From: Naumovozyma dairenensis CBS 421
Lineage: Eukaryota; Ascomycota; Saccharomycetes; Saccharomycetales; Saccharomycetaceae
Assembly: GCF_000227115.2 (NCBI RefSeq)
Contig: NC_016485.2
Span: 1,501,279 to 1,565,278 of the forward strand
Direction: 5' to 3'
DNA length: 64,000 bases
The position numbers and the translations under genes were made by a program. Shown one piece after another: positions 43,389-53,847 of the stretch. The notes beneath the pieces were generated by a model. The model was not told where the DNA came from. It was given only the letters and a program-made list of their open reading frames with translations, and searched no databases. Within the stretch, counting starts at the first letter, position 1; each line of letters starts with the position of its first letter.

Positions 43389-43746
43389 CAGACATGGGAG
43401 GGGTAGAAAATATTTTCTACCCCCAACAAAAATAGGCCTACCCCCCCGTTCTCAACACCCAGATGAAAATATCGATTCCCCTCCCCCGCCCAAAATAAAA
43501 ATTTTAACCCCTCCCCAACTCCCATTTATAGGATGTTAAATATATCTTATAATATGGTCTCTCTTTTACCTTAGCTACTAGTCACCATAAAAATTTGGTT
43601 ATTTACCTGTACCCCTAATTCTTTCCTCAAATGTTTGGTGTAACCAAACCCTACGCTGGCTCCCGATTGAGGGCCTTCTAGCCCGGCTTCTGCCCCCGAA
43701 AGGTTTTAATTCAACCCAACCCCCTACCCAACTCCTCCCATGTCTG
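43389..43746. mobile_element. hAT-type MITE, 358 bp, with perfect 8-bp target duplication
   Basis: The left end CAGACATGGGAGG (43389-43401) and right end CCTCCCATGTCTG (43734-43746) are perfect 13-base terminal inverted repeats. Directly outside, GTTACGAG stands in the same orientation on both sides (43381-43388 and 43747-43754), an exact 8-base target-site duplication. An 8-base duplication and termini beginning CAG are the hallmarks of hAT transposons. The interior is C-rich with many (C)TACCC/CCCC subterminal blocks and has no coding capacity, apart from a spurious 62-codon frame at its left border. Perfect ends and duplication suggest a fairly recent insertion. A hAT transposase relic lies 180 bases to the right. 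Confidence 0.88.
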
Positions 43747-43923
43747 GTTACGAGTGGGCATTGCTAGTTTTTTCGAAATTTGACGGGCAAAAGATTTCAA
43801 AATTGTTAACCCTTTACTATCAGCCGTTAAAAAATAGTCTATAGAATTTTATAGTGTTTGTTTGTTTTAAATTTCTTGATATTACACCTACTTGACATAA
43901 TCTTTCCAACGCTAAGTACGGAC

Positions 43924-44164
43924 TGCAGAATATACTCCGACGCAGTATAGATACAGAGGATTATATTGAATCACCTACAATAAGCTACAAGATCCGAAAT
44001 TATGGTCTGTGATCATGAAAAAATTTCTATCACTCGGTATAACTTCTGTTAGTAGTGAGAGAAGGTTTTCAACTGTGGGAAGATATTACCGGCACATTCC
44101 TGATGATCTTGAAGAGGAGAAGATGGAAAGCCTGCTTCTGATAAAGACTTTACGTTCCAATTTC
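43924..44164 (+). pseudogene. hAT transposase C-terminal relic
   Basis: Residues read ...Asp-Tyr-Ile-Glu-Ser-Pro-Thr-Ile-Ser in one frame. After one frameshift they continue Leu-Gln-Asp-Pro-Lys-Leu-Trp-Ser-Val-Ile-Met-Lys-Lys-Phe-Leu-Ser-Leu-Gly-Ile. The next block is Ser-Val-Ser-Ser-Glu-Arg-Arg-Phe-Ser-Thr-Val-Gly. The segment ends Met-Glu-Ser-Leu-Leu-Leu-Ile-Lys. This is the hAT C-terminal dimerisation region (hATC), whose core is Ser-x-x-Glu-Arg-x-Phe-Ser followed ~25 residues later by Leu-Leu-x-x-Lys. The rest of the transposase is missing, and the frame after 44164 is unrelated. It could have belonged to an autonomous relative of the MITE. Budding-yeast hAT families such as Rover/Roamer are known. 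Confidence 0.75.
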
Positions 44165-45301
44165 TCTGACAATGATATCTTTTTTGATACGGTTTTTGGT
44201 ATTTGGTATCATTTCAATCTTGTATTATTTACATTCTATATATTAGTATCTATTTCGAAGCTTTTACTGCTGATGGTCCAGATTGTTTTTCGTATGAGTT
44301 CAATTCTTCCTGGGGTCTTTTAACCATAATGTTTACCCTATACTATTTTATTTGTATAAAAGTTTATTATTTTACAATTAGGTGTTGACCGTCACCACCT
44401 TCTTACTGACACCCTGATGCAGACTTTCACCCTAATTTTACGCGTTACAAAGTTGAGTGCAATACAATACAATACCCCCCACATTGTGGAAATGAAATGC
44501 AGTGCCCCAATTTGATCTGAGGGGCATTAAGGCCAGCCCTCCCTCTGGTCCCTCCCCCTTGCAAAGTGAAATTTACAAAAAAAAAAAACAAAAAAACAAC
44601 CGCGAGGTCTCCCAGAGAAACCGCCGGACAAGAGACCCTCGCATCCCTTCGCTTCCCCTTCCGTACGCTCCTTTCCCCACGACCGTCCCCCCCCGTCCAA
44701 ACATGATTTAACTAGAACTGTAAATGTACAATAAAATGTACAACAAACTATAGCAATAAATAAATAAATGAATAAATTAATAGTTAGTTAATAGTATGCT
44801 TATCTTTATTTTGACCTTTATAAAACTTGGAAAGTTCCATTTTTGCTTTGTCTTAGAGGAAGATATGGAGCCCGAAAGTTAATAAATTAAGTATATCATA
44901 GACCATTATACAACGCCCCCAAGTAAGGTCCCTTCTTTTACACCATAAACCCCGTTTCCACATACTCCTTCGATTTGACACGCCCTCCCCTCTTATACCT
45001 CCCTTTTTAACCTTCTTCTGTGTGTCTTTTATTTTTTCATTTTAAGCTTTTCTATTAAGTTATCCTTGTATTGTTTGCTTCAATTTGAATAAAGTGCGAG
45101 AGGCAAAAAACTAGAAACTATAACTGAAACGAAACCAGCACATTTTCATTATTAGCACTGTTTGTCTTTTGATATAAGTATCTCCTTAAAGTAGAAATCC
45201 AAAAAAGTATATCACTTGAGAACTAAAAAAGCCAGGTCACAGTATATACCGCCTCCCGTTTGATTTGAAATTGACATTCGTGAAAAGTACATATACATAC
45301 A
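44165..45301. other. Region upstream of YAK1
   Basis: 1.1 kb without a gene. It contains a C-rich patch (44460-44700, including C8 and A12 runs) that resembles the composition of the mobile-element DNA to the left. From about 44720 on it is AT-rich promoter sequence of YAK1. Confidence 0.5.
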
Positions 45302-46135
45302 ATGGAATCCATACATAATGGTACGATGTCTTCCAATGGCAATGCAGCAGTTCAAATAACTAATAACGATAATAATTTGAAAAATAACTCCCCATTCAAT
45401 AATTCTATTTGGAAAGCAAACTATGTCGAAAACTCTCAACAACAACAACAACAACAGCAGCAGCAGTTACAATCAAAGGATTCTTTGACTCCAGGAGGTG
45501 TATCACCTGCTCGTAAGCAACAAGGAATGGGTCCACCTTCTTCAATACCTCAACAGCAGCAACAGCAACAGCAACAACAATTTTCATTTACAAATCCTTG
45601 GAACAAAAATGATACAGTCTTACCTCAACAAACTTATAATTATGCAATGGATGAAGATATGTTAGAATCATTCAAAAGAAGAAAATCTAGTTTAGTCATA
45701 CCTCCATCAAGAGCCAGAGCACCAAATCCATTCGAATTTAATTTTCAATACCAAGCTTTCCCTCAACAATCATCTCAACAGGGAATAAATAATAATAGTA
45801 ATAGTAATCCTTATTCATACCAACAATATCAACAACATCAACTTTACAATACACATCAATATAATAATCCAAACTTAATGGCTGCTAATGGCAACAATAA
45901 TTCAAGATTTTTCAATCAGCAAGATTTCCATAGAAGACAAAGTGTTGCTGCTTCTCAATTTTATCCATCAACTAATACTTCCAATATAAGTAATAATACT
46001 AAATCAATGATGAATTCTCCCAATTCAGTGTCAATGCAATCGAATAACAATAATATTCATAGTTCAAATACATATCTTCCAACTGCTACACCTACTAATA
46101 CTAGTAATAATAATATTATGGTAAACAACAACAAC

Positions 46136-46173
<38 letters not shown>

Positions 46174-48004
46174 CTACAATCCAAATAGTGCTATTACAGC
46201 ATCTTTTAGAAGATTAAGTGCATATCCTACAACTGGTATATCATCAACAATACCTTCTCAACAGCAATTACTACGAAAAGGTTCTATACTTGAGGCATCA
46301 CCATCTGCAGCAGCCACGGCACAACCAATTGTAATACCGACAATGAAAAAAGTCAACTTTAAGAAGGATTTAAAACCAATTATTAATCCAACCCCGAAAT
46401 TTAGAAGAGCGTCATTGAATTCGAAAACAATTTCTCCCTTATTGGCTTTAACACGAAATTTAATCACTACCTATCAATTATGTTCCCCTGATTTTACTTA
46501 TAAACCATCCAAAAACCCCAAGAGAGTCCTTACAAAACCAAGTGAGGGAAAATTTAATAACGGATTCGATAATGTTAATAGTGATTATATCCTTTACGTA
46601 AATGATGTACTAGGTGTGGAACAAAATAGGAAATATTTAGTTTTGGATATATTAGGTCAAGGTACTTTTGGTCAAGTGGTGAAATGTCAAAATTTAATGA
46701 CGAAGGAAATATTAGCTGTTAAAGTCATTAAATCAAGATCAGAATATTTAAATCAAAGTATTACTGAAGCCAAAATTTTAGAATTAATTAATTCAAAAAT
46801 TGATCCTGAAAATAAATTTCATTTCTTAAGAATGTTTGATTCATTTATTCATAAAAATCATTTATGTCTTGTTTTCGAATTATTGAGTAATAATTTATAT
46901 GAATTATTGAAACAAAATCAATTCCATGGATTATCATTACCATTAATTAGACTTTTCGCGAAACAATTATTAGAATCATTATGCATATTGAAAGATAATA
47001 AATTAATTCATTGTGATTTAAAACCAGAAAATATTTTACTTTGTTCTCCAGATAAACCTTCTTTGAAAATTATTGATTTCGGTTCATCATGTGAAGAAAC
47101 AAGAACTGTATACACTTATATTCAATCAAGATTTTATCGTGCTCCAGAAATAATCTTGGGAATTCCATACTCGACAAGTATTGATATGTGGTCATTTGGT
47201 TGTATTATTGCTGAATTATTCTTGGGGATCCCAATTTTCCCAGGTGCTTCTGAATATAATCAATTATCAAGGATTATCGACACGTTAGGATATCCACCAA
47301 ATTGGATGATTGACATTGGGAAAAATTCAGGGAAATTCCTGTTGTTGAATGATGATGATCCGAATGATTTTAAGAATAAATTTAGATTAAAGACAATTGA
47401 TGAGATGAACAAAACTATTATGAATAATAATGATAAAAATAATGTACGTAAAGAGGAACCAGGAAAACAATATTTCAAATGGAAAAAATTACCAGAAATA
47501 ATAAAAAATTCAAGAATACCTAAACCAATTCAAAATAATCCAAAGGCAATTGAACAAGAATTACTTAATCGTGATTGCTTAATTAATTTCTTGAAGGGCG
47601 TCTTAAATATAAATCCATTGGAAAGATGGACTCCACAACAAGCTTCGTTGCATCCATTTATTACTCAGCAACTATTCACTGGTGAATGGTTCCCACCGGG
47701 ATCAAATATAAATACTGTATACCGTCAACATCATCAGAATCAGGATCAGAATCAAAGTGAAAATTACGTAGCAACTAATCAAGAACAACCACAAATGTCG
47801 GGCGCACCCGCACAAGAACAAGCTGAACCAATGCTAGGACTATCGTCATCATCCTCATCGATTATTTCTCATAACCATGATAATATTAATATTATTGATA
47901 ATAATACTCAGGGAACCCATTCAGTACAAGATGGTGGTACAACATCAAGGGAATTTAACAAACTATCTATCGAAGAACAAACTCTAGCAAGTACGAACTT
48001 ATAG
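45302..48004 (+). CDS. YAK1: Yak1, DYRK-family protein kinase
   Basis: 900 codons (S. cerevisiae 807). Yak1 restrains growth when glucose runs out, moves to the nucleus, and acts on Msn2/Hsf1 and Pop2; PKA opposes it. The N-terminal half has Gln runs (residues ~46-60 and ~82-90) and an Asn run of about 20. The conserved block Lys-Phe-Arg-Arg-Ala-Ser-Leu-Asn-Ser-Lys-Thr-Ile-Ser contains a PKA-type Arg-Arg-x-Ser site. The kinase domain starts at Gly452-Gln-Gly-Thr-Phe-Gly. It has ATP Lys474, catalytic Asp572 (His-Cys-Asp-Leu-Lys-Pro-Glu-Asn), and the DYRK autophosphorylation loop Tyr604-Thr-Tyr606 before Ile-Gln-Ser-Arg-Phe-Tyr. The catalytic domain is close to S. cerevisiae; the tail is Gln/Asn/Ser-rich. 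Genes between RPS21B and YAK1 in S. cerevisiae (GLG2, TIF2, YUR1, RPB4) are absent. Confidence 0.98.
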
Positions 48005-48298
48005 TAGTACTTCTAATACGAATAATACTAATAATGTGAGAATAATGATAAAACATACGTATAAAAATTAAACATTTATATTTGTAATATATATATATAT
48101 ATACACTATGATATAATATAATATAATCTTAATGAAAGTAAAACTTTTTTACTATTAAAAATATAAATACATATATATATATATATATATATTAAACATT
48201 TGTATGTACAAGTGAAAGGATGAAATAGAAAGTGCAGAAGAAAGATGTTATGCAAAGACGAAATAACGAAAAAACCAGGAGGGGGAAAAAGGAACAGT
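48005..48298. other. Convergent intergenic YAK1/TIM17 with AT repeats
   Basis: Two TATATATATATA tracts (about 48088-48104 and 48172-48192) in an otherwise featureless 3' region. Confidence 0.7.
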
Positions 48299-48772
48299 TC
48301 ATGCTTGTAATGGTTGTGCTGAAGTTTCTGGTAATGGTGGAGCCATTGGTTTTGCTTGCCAAGCAGCATATCTTTGGAACATCAAACCTACACCTTCAAT
48401 GACACCCAATAAACAAGCGCAAGTGATAGCACTATTTCTTGTATGTTTCCAACCACCTCTAATGGCTAATGCACCACCTGTAAAAAACCCAGCAATGATA
48501 GCGTTCCAAGGATCTTCTCTTTTCCTTACAGCTTTAACACCACAATCAAAAGTAGAGAAAAGACCACCCCAAACACCGAAATTACCACCAAGTACAGGTG
48601 CTCTAGCTTTAATCGCATTCATGGAACCAAGACGACGTTCTCCGATGGGGGAATTTCTAAAACCTTTAATTCCATGCCATATGACACCACCGATGGCACC
48701 CATGGCAAATGCACCACCAAAATCATTTAATATGACTATAGGACATGGATCTCTTGAATGATCAGCAGACAT
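48299..48772 (-). CDS. TIM17: Tim17, core subunit of the TIM23 protein import channel
   Basis: 157 codons (S. cerevisiae 158). Inner-membrane protein; with Tim23 it forms the route for presequence proteins into the matrix. It begins [13 protein letters not shown], with the acidic N-terminus needed for gating. Four membrane segments carry the Gly-x-x-x-Gly-type motifs ([11 protein letters not shown]). The first of the two disulphide Cys (Cys10) and the second at Phe-Asp-Cys-Gly are present. The conserved Arg (Arg-Lys-Arg-Glu-Asp-Pro-Trp-Asn) lies in the loop between segments two and three. The C-terminal tail is short and Pro-rich. Convergent with YAK1. Confidence 0.98.
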   Translation of the reverse strand: MSADHSRDPCPIVILNDFGGAFAMGAIGGVIWHGIKGFRNSPIGERRLGSMNAIKARAPVLGGNFGVWGGLFSTFDCGVKAVRKREDPWNAIIAGFFTGGALAIRGGWKHTRNSAITCACLLGVIEGVGLMFQRYAAWQAKPMAPPLPETSAQPLQA

Positions 48773-49162
48773 AATATTGTGTATATGCTTTTTTTTTTCC
48801 TTAAGTTAATATGTCCGTTGAATAGCAAGCCTCAGTTATCTAAGAGCATCAAATAGAGTATGTGCTGTTCTTGTAATTATTCAAAGATATATAATCAATC
48901 ATTCAACATTGTTATTCCCATTATCTTGCTTGTTTCTTATTCTTTCCATGATTCACAGTTTTTTCACAGTGCGTTTTATTAGTTCGAGCACCGGGTAACG
49001 GAAGTAATTAATCATCTTCCCATATTATATATATATATGTGTATATATATACATATGTCTCTAAACTGTAGTTATATTGATGATATATAAACGGATATAA
49101 TAATGTTTATTGTTTGTGAGTGGTAATGCATATATATGTGTGTGGTGTGGCGTGGTGGGCCC
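48773..49162. other. Intergenic TIM17/ROQ1
   Basis: 390 bases: TIM17 promoter on the left, ROQ1 3' end on the right. TATATATATATGTGTATATATATACATATG near 49027-49056 is an AT-rich imperfect palindromic tract. No gene recognised. Confidence 0.6.
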
Positions 49163-49528
49163 TTAATGTCTACGATGTGTTTGGTCTTGTTCTTGTCTGG
49201 GCGGTGCCTGAGCAGGTGGTGGATGTGGGTTATTAGAGCTATCGTTATTGTTGTTATTATCTCTCCGGGGAGGCACTGTAGGGGTAGTAATCTCTATGAA
49301 ATAATACACTACACCAGGATGATTATTATGATTCAAAACTGTAAAGTTACCTGAACGTAATCCATCGATGTCCTCGTCATCTCCCATACCATCGTTATAC
49401 TGACAATATTGGTCTGTGTATTTCGGGATCTCTCTTCTACTTCGTAGTGTGGAATTTGAACTTGTGCTAGAATGCGATACTCGTTTTGCGTGCGTGTTTA
49501 AATGATGCGTAGTGGTTCTTCTTAACAT
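49163..49528 (-). CDS. ROQ1: Roq1, stress-induced regulator of the ubiquitin ligase Ubr1
   Basis: 121 codons (S. cerevisiae Roq1/YJL144W 104). In the SHRED pathway Roq1 is cut by the protease Ynm3; the exposed N-terminal Arg binds Ubr1 and redirects it to misfolded proteins. The start Met-Leu-Arg-Arg matches S. cerevisiae. The cleavage context Leu-Arg-Ser-x-Arg is preserved as Leu28-Arg29-Ser-Arg-Arg. The conserved core Pro-Gly-Val-Val-Tyr-Tyr-Phe-Ile-Glu (residues 71-79) includes the aromatic hydrophobic motif used for Ubr1 contact. The remaining sequence is low-complexity (Asn/Pro/Gln tail), as expected of a disordered hydrophilin-like protein. Position between TIM17 and SFH5 is syntenic. 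The two short motifs and the synteny make the case. Confidence 0.88.
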   Translation of the reverse strand: MLRRTTTHHLNTHAKRVSHSSTSSNSTLRSRREIPKYTDQYCQYNDGMGDDEDIDGLRSGNFTVLNHNNHPGVVYYFIEITTPTVPPRRDNNNNNDSSNNPHPPPAQAPPRQEQDQTHRRH

Positions 49529-49895
49529 GGTTTGTATGCTTGGATCTTATTTTGTTAGTTTATCTTCTTATATAGTTGTTGTCGTCTGGTGTTGTCCTTG
49601 GGAGAGTACGGAAAGGTGGTAAAACTCATTCAGGATTTATATATATATATATATATATTAATATATAAATCTCCCTTTTATACGCCGCGCCATCCATACA
49701 TTACTACTATCACTATCACTATCACTCTATAGTAGATATTGCATATTGCATTGTAGATACTATTATCATTCCTTCTTACAATTTTTTTTTTCTTCTAGAA
49801 ATATCTTGAACTTTCTAGAATCGATTCTTTTTATTTTATTAAAAATATCAAATATCATTCTATTCTATTCTATTCTATTCTATTCTATACACAAC
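49529..49895. other. Intergenic ROQ1/SFH5
   Basis: 367 bases, ROQ1 promoter and SFH5 3' end. Holds three TATCAC repeats (about 49707-49724) and the (TATTC)5 tract listed separately. No clear AGGGG stress element seen. Confidence 0.6.
49861..49885. repeat. (TATTC)5 microsatellite
   Basis: Five perfect tandem pentanucleotides, preceded by a CATTC variant, ending 11 bases before the SFH5 stop codon. A natural length-polymorphism marker. Confidence 0.95.
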
Positions 49896-50789
49896 CTAGT
49901 CTATATCTTCTTTGTTTTGTTGCTCTAATAGAAACAATCCATACGGTGTAGGTGTCACTACTTTTACATTTTGCTCCATTAATGTACGTTTCTTATCTTG
50001 ACCACCATATTCTAGTGAAGGACACTCAGGTAAATATTCCCCCAATTTCGTTCCATCATTCAATACAACGAATTTCCTTCTCGTTCTTTCATCCACAAAT
50101 GTCTTGACTAAATCATAAACCCAACTCAATACTTTGGGAACATTAACAAAATACTTAGCATATAATAATTCTGGATAATAATTTTGGAAAGTTCTTATGG
50201 TCAATTTAGTACATTTTTTAATTTCAGGATCCATTTTCCACATGGAGACACCTTTATAATCATGAACTTGAGTCATATAACAATTATTTTCGTTATTAAA
50301 ATCTAATAATTTTAATCCACGTTCCATAAGACCAACTCTATATCTTAAAAATTTACTAATATCTTTAAATACATGTTTCTTTTTCACTAATTGACCATAA
50401 AGATTCCATGTAACGACTTTTTTATTACCATCATTCTTGCCTTCAAGATAACGTGTTAAGATTCCAACATGTTGTAATTCAGGATCATGAACTTCTTTAA
50501 ATGCAGCACTTAATGGATTGAAATCATGTCTCCATTTAAGAATGGCTATGATATGTTTAACAATTTCATGATATTGAAATTGATAAGCTTTACATAATTT
50601 ATAAATTAATGCATGAGCTATAGATTCATTGTAATATTGATTCCGTATCGAATCTTCATCATCTTGGTCCTTTATTAGTCGGTGACCATATAATTCATCA
50701 TAATTGTTACATTTAGTCTTGATTATATTAGGTAGTTCGTTGACAATTTTGTCAAAAGTGGATTTCTCAGCATCATTATTAAAGTTCAT
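49896..50789 (-). CDS. SFH5: Sfh5, Sec14-like protein
   Basis: 297 codons (S. cerevisiae 294). Sec14-superfamily protein with a CRAL-TRIO N-terminal helical part and lipid-binding domain. In S. cerevisiae Sfh5 has been described both as a phosphatidylinositol transfer protein and as a haem-binding Sec14-like protein. The sequence keeps Leu-Lys-Trp-Arg-x-x-Phe-Asn-Pro-Leu in the N-terminal part and His176-Asp-Tyr178 followed by Gly-Val-Ser in the ligand pocket. From memory, the corresponding His and Tyr are the haem ligands in S. cerevisiae, so the haem-binding variant seems conserved. The C-terminal gate region Pro-Glu-Leu-Leu-Tyr-Ala-Lys-Tyr-Phe-Val-Asn-Val-Pro is standard. Order TIM17-ROQ1-SFH5 is syntenic. 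Confidence 0.93.
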   Translation of the reverse strand: MNFNNDAEKSTFDKIVNELPNIIKTKCNNYDELYGHRLIKDQDDEDSIRNQYYNESIAHALIYKLCKAYQFQYHEIVKHIIAILKWRHDFNPLSAAFKEVHDPELQHVGILTRYLEGKNDGNKKVVTWNLYGQLVKKKHVFKDISKFLRYRVGLMERGLKLLDFNNENNCYMTQVHDYKGVSMWKMDPEIKKCTKLTIRTFQNYYPELLYAKYFVNVPKVLSWVYDLVKTFVDERTRRKFVVLNDGTKLGEYLPECPSLEYGGQDKKRTLMEQNVKVVTPTPYGLFLLEQQNKEDID

Positions 50790-51520
50790 AACTTGGGCTC
50801 TTTATACTACTGGTGATCCTACCTAATAAATTCGTTCAGCCAATTGTTCATCTATTCATCTATCTCATCACATATGTTATGTATTAATAATGTATATGAT
50901 GTTACTGTACTGTACTGTACGAGACAATACTGTATATAATACCAATTTTTCTTAGTTGAGATAGAACATCCATACACCCACTAATACTCTATAGTTCCAT
51001 TACTATTCTCTGAACGTCCATGCACGTGGAAATCCAGATACCCTAAGCAATAGGGCTTTTTGTAGTTAGGGTAAACATAGTTAAACCTATGGTCCAAAGA
51101 CACCCATACACCGCATTTTCTCCTCCCTTCACTCCTTACCCCGCAACATTTTCTTTCAAAATAATCAAAAAAATTAAAATAGAAATAAGTATTATGTAAA
51201 TGGAATAAACAACAAACGACAACACCATGAGGAAGTCAAGGATTTGAACAAAACAATACTAGAAATTAAATAAAAAAACCTTACAAATATAACAGGTTAA
51301 GTTATATTCTTGTTTCGAATAATCCTTCTCCTTATATCCATCTCCTTATCTGATAACACATACTATCTCTCTAAATTATACTTATATTCCACTCACGTTG
51401 TCAAAAAAGAAAGACAAAGGAACAAAGGACAAAACATACAAACGGGTGTACCTACCACAACTTCACGAACGAAAAAACACACACATACCACAATACAATA
51501 CAATATAATATACTCACGAT
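50790..51520. promoter_or_regulatory. Divergent promoter SFH5/F-box gene
   Basis: 731 bases between divergent starts. Contains an ACTGT tandem (50903-50920), poly-A tracts, and near the F-box start an ACACACACATACCACAATACAATACAATATAATATA stretch. A small frame at 51310-51552 without homology is ignored. A CACGTG (51023-51028) is present. Confidence 0.5.
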
Positions 51521-53815
51521 ATGGAATCTCCTATAATAACAACACGGCCTGATTTATGGTCTCAAAATACACCAGCAAGTTCTAACATTAACCCTGTCAT
51601 GGGAAATTCATCCATAACATCCTCTTCCAACATTTTCCCATTACATAAATTACCTGATGAATTAGTTTATGAAATTTTCTCTCATTTACCACAAGAAGAT
51701 AGATTAAATCTTACTTTATTAAACAAAAAATATTATCACATTGCCATACAACTATTATACAAAAGAATGTATCTAAACGATTCAAACGTTATCAAGAGTG
51801 ATTTCATGAATTTAGCAATAAATTGGACCCTATTAAAGATACCTTCATACTTGGTAGAAGAAGTATCAAGGAAAATTGCAAATTTGAAATTAACAAAATT
51901 AATTAGAACATTAGAATCAAACAAAGAAATTTTAAATTCAATAGAATGGATAAGAATTAATTGGGATTTAAATTCTACTTTTACAAAAAAAATTTTAAAA
52001 CTTCTTTGTGATGGTGGGAAATCATTGAAAAGATTGGAGAATGTCACTGATCCAAATTGTAATGACATTATTGCTCTCGGAAAGGAAAGTAAATCAAATT
52101 TAATTAGTTTTGATATGGCACCTCCTAATAGTTTACCAGAATTAAATGTCTCAGATGATTATTTACCAAATTTGGCAAAATATATGAAACAAAGAATCTC
52201 AACGAATTTATCTTATATGACTCTGTTCATTGATCCTATTGTGTTGTTTAATAATTTATATCCTTTGAAGAATAAATTGCAAATTATTGACTTGAAATTA
52301 CATTGGAGAAGAGAATTTTATGATTTTATTAAATTTACTAAATCATCCATATCATCACATACCTTTGAAATGAATCAGAACCGAAAAAAATTAACAAAAT
52401 TGTCTGATATTTTCGATATAAGATCATTGAAAACATTAACAATCATATCATGGAATGAATCTCTTTTACAAAGAGAAATTGAAATGTTAAAAGAATTTAA
52501 AGAATTTATTTATCTACAAGATTTATCATTGATTTCAATAAAACAAGATATCCCAATATTAGTGGAATTATTTAAAAATTTAACTAATTTGAAAAGATTG
52601 AAAATGGATTTTCTGGAAGATTATATCCCTGAACCAACAAACTCTCAAATCTTTCTTTCAATACTATTAAATTGTAAAAAATTACAATTTATAGATTTAA
52701 GATTTGAAAATATTGATTTACCTATAATAAATATTAGTGATGAATTGTTGGAATCAGAATCATCAACGGATTCTAACAATTCAAGCATGAGTAACAACGT
52801 AAACAAATTTAAATTAATTCAAAAATGTCATTGTCATGATTGTAATAAAGTTTTCGATAACATATTAAGAGAAAAAATCTTTAAATTCGAAGAAGATTAT
52901 CAATTACATGATATAAATGATATAGCAACAAAGGATATTTTCAAAATGATGAGATATTTATCATTATTACCATATTCAAAAGCATGTGATAATTATCCAA
53001 GTGTTAGAACTCAACCAATGAATTTGGAACAATTTGTTATCAAAATGAATGATAATTTATTGGCTTATAGAAAATCTCGTTCTCAATTAGTTCCATACCA
53101 AAATATTACATCCGTAATTACTCCTCCTGCTAATAATAATAACAATACTAATATTCAAGATTATAATACTAATAATAATAATAACAACAATTACAATAAT
53201 AACGACCAATCTTCTTCATTATTTTCCAATAATCCACCAATATACGCCGATGAATATGATGATGAAGATGTTGATATGTTAAGAGATGAATATGAAACTG
53301 AACAAGATTATGAATACGCTTATGAAGAACAACATATAAGAGAACATGAAAACACGAACGAAAACACGAACGAAGTCGACCAGATGGTGAATGGGAATGA
53401 TCGATATTTACAATTAAATCCAACAATAACATCATCCTCAACTGTTTCATTGTCATCAACAACATCACAACAAAGAAGAAATCAAGAGTTACTTACATTA
53501 CCTCATGATCCATTAACTGAATCAGATGTAATAGATTGTTATCATGCATTAATACATCATTATAGGAAAACTTATTTAACATTCTTAAGAGGATTCCCTA
53601 ATTTGAGATTCTTAATGTTAAATGATATTCCAATGGTCTCTATTGAAAAAGGTGAAAATAACGAAAAAATCTTGGAGCCTGTATTTTACCATGGAGATTT
53701 CAAAAGTAATTTATTTGGATGGTCTGATAAATCAAATAATAATAAAAATAAGAAAAAAAATTTGGCAAATACAAATAATGCAAATACAAGAGCAAAGAAA
53801 GCAATTGTTAGTTAA
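51521..53815 (+). CDS. F-box protein, putative SCF ubiquitin-ligase adaptor (DAS1-like)
   Basis: 764 codons. Residues about 41-85 form an F-box (Leu-His-Lys-Leu-Pro-Asp-Glu-Leu-Val-Tyr-Glu-Ile-Phe-Ser-His-Leu). Irregular leucine-rich segments follow to about residue 400. Next is a short Cys/His cluster, Lys-Cys-His-Cys-His-Asp-Cys-Asn (about residues 437-444), a possible metal site. Asn-rich and Asp/Glu-rich linkers lead to a conserved end with His-His-Tyr-Arg-Lys-Thr-Tyr. It belongs with the S. cerevisiae F-box group Das1 (YJL149W), YDR131C and YLR352W. DAS1 is a near neighbour on chromosome X, but there it lies beyond MRX5 and in the other relative orientation; I therefore give no symbol. 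Substrates are unknown. Confidence 0.75.
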   Translation: MESPIITTRPDLWSQNTPASSNINPVMGNSSITSSSNIFPLHKLPDELVYEIFSHLPQEDRLNLTLLNKKYYHIAIQLLYKRMYLNDSNVIKSDFMNLAINWTLLKIPSYLVEEVSRKIANLKLTKLIRTLESNKEILNSIEWIRINWDLNSTFTKKILKLLCDGGKSLKRLENVTDPNCNDIIALGKESKSNLISFDMAPPNSLPELNVSDDYLPNLAKYMKQRISTNLSYMTLFIDPIVLFNNLYPLKNKLQIIDLKLHWRREFYDFIKFTKSSISSHTFEMNQNRKKLTKLSDIFDIRSLKTLTIISWNESLLQREIEMLKEFKEFIYLQDLSLISIKQDIPILVELFKNLTNLKRLKMDFLEDYIPEPTNSQIFLSILLNCKKLQFIDLRFENIDLPIINISDELLESESSTDSNNSSMSNNVNKFKLIQKCHCHDCNKVFDNILREKIFKFEEDYQLHDINDIATKDIFKMMRYLSLLPYSKACDNYPSVRTQPMNLEQFVIKMNDNLLAYRKSRSQLVPYQNITSVITPPANNNNNTNIQDYNTNNNNNNNYNNNDQSSSLFSNNPPIYADEYDDEDVDMLRDEYETEQDYEYAYEEQHIREHENTNENTNEVDQMVNGNDRYLQLNPTITSSSTVSLSSTTSQQRRNQELLTLPHDPLTESDVIDCYHALIHHYRKTYLTFLRGFPNLRFLMLNDIPMVSIEKGENNEKILEPVFYHGDFKSNLFGWSDKSNNNKNKKKNLANTNNANTRAKKAIVS

Positions 53816-53847
53816 ATATATATGTATATATATATATATATATGTCT

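Noticed and set aside
43351..43539. Pro-rich 62-codon frame
   Set aside because: Falls across the MITE border; product of C-rich transposon DNA.
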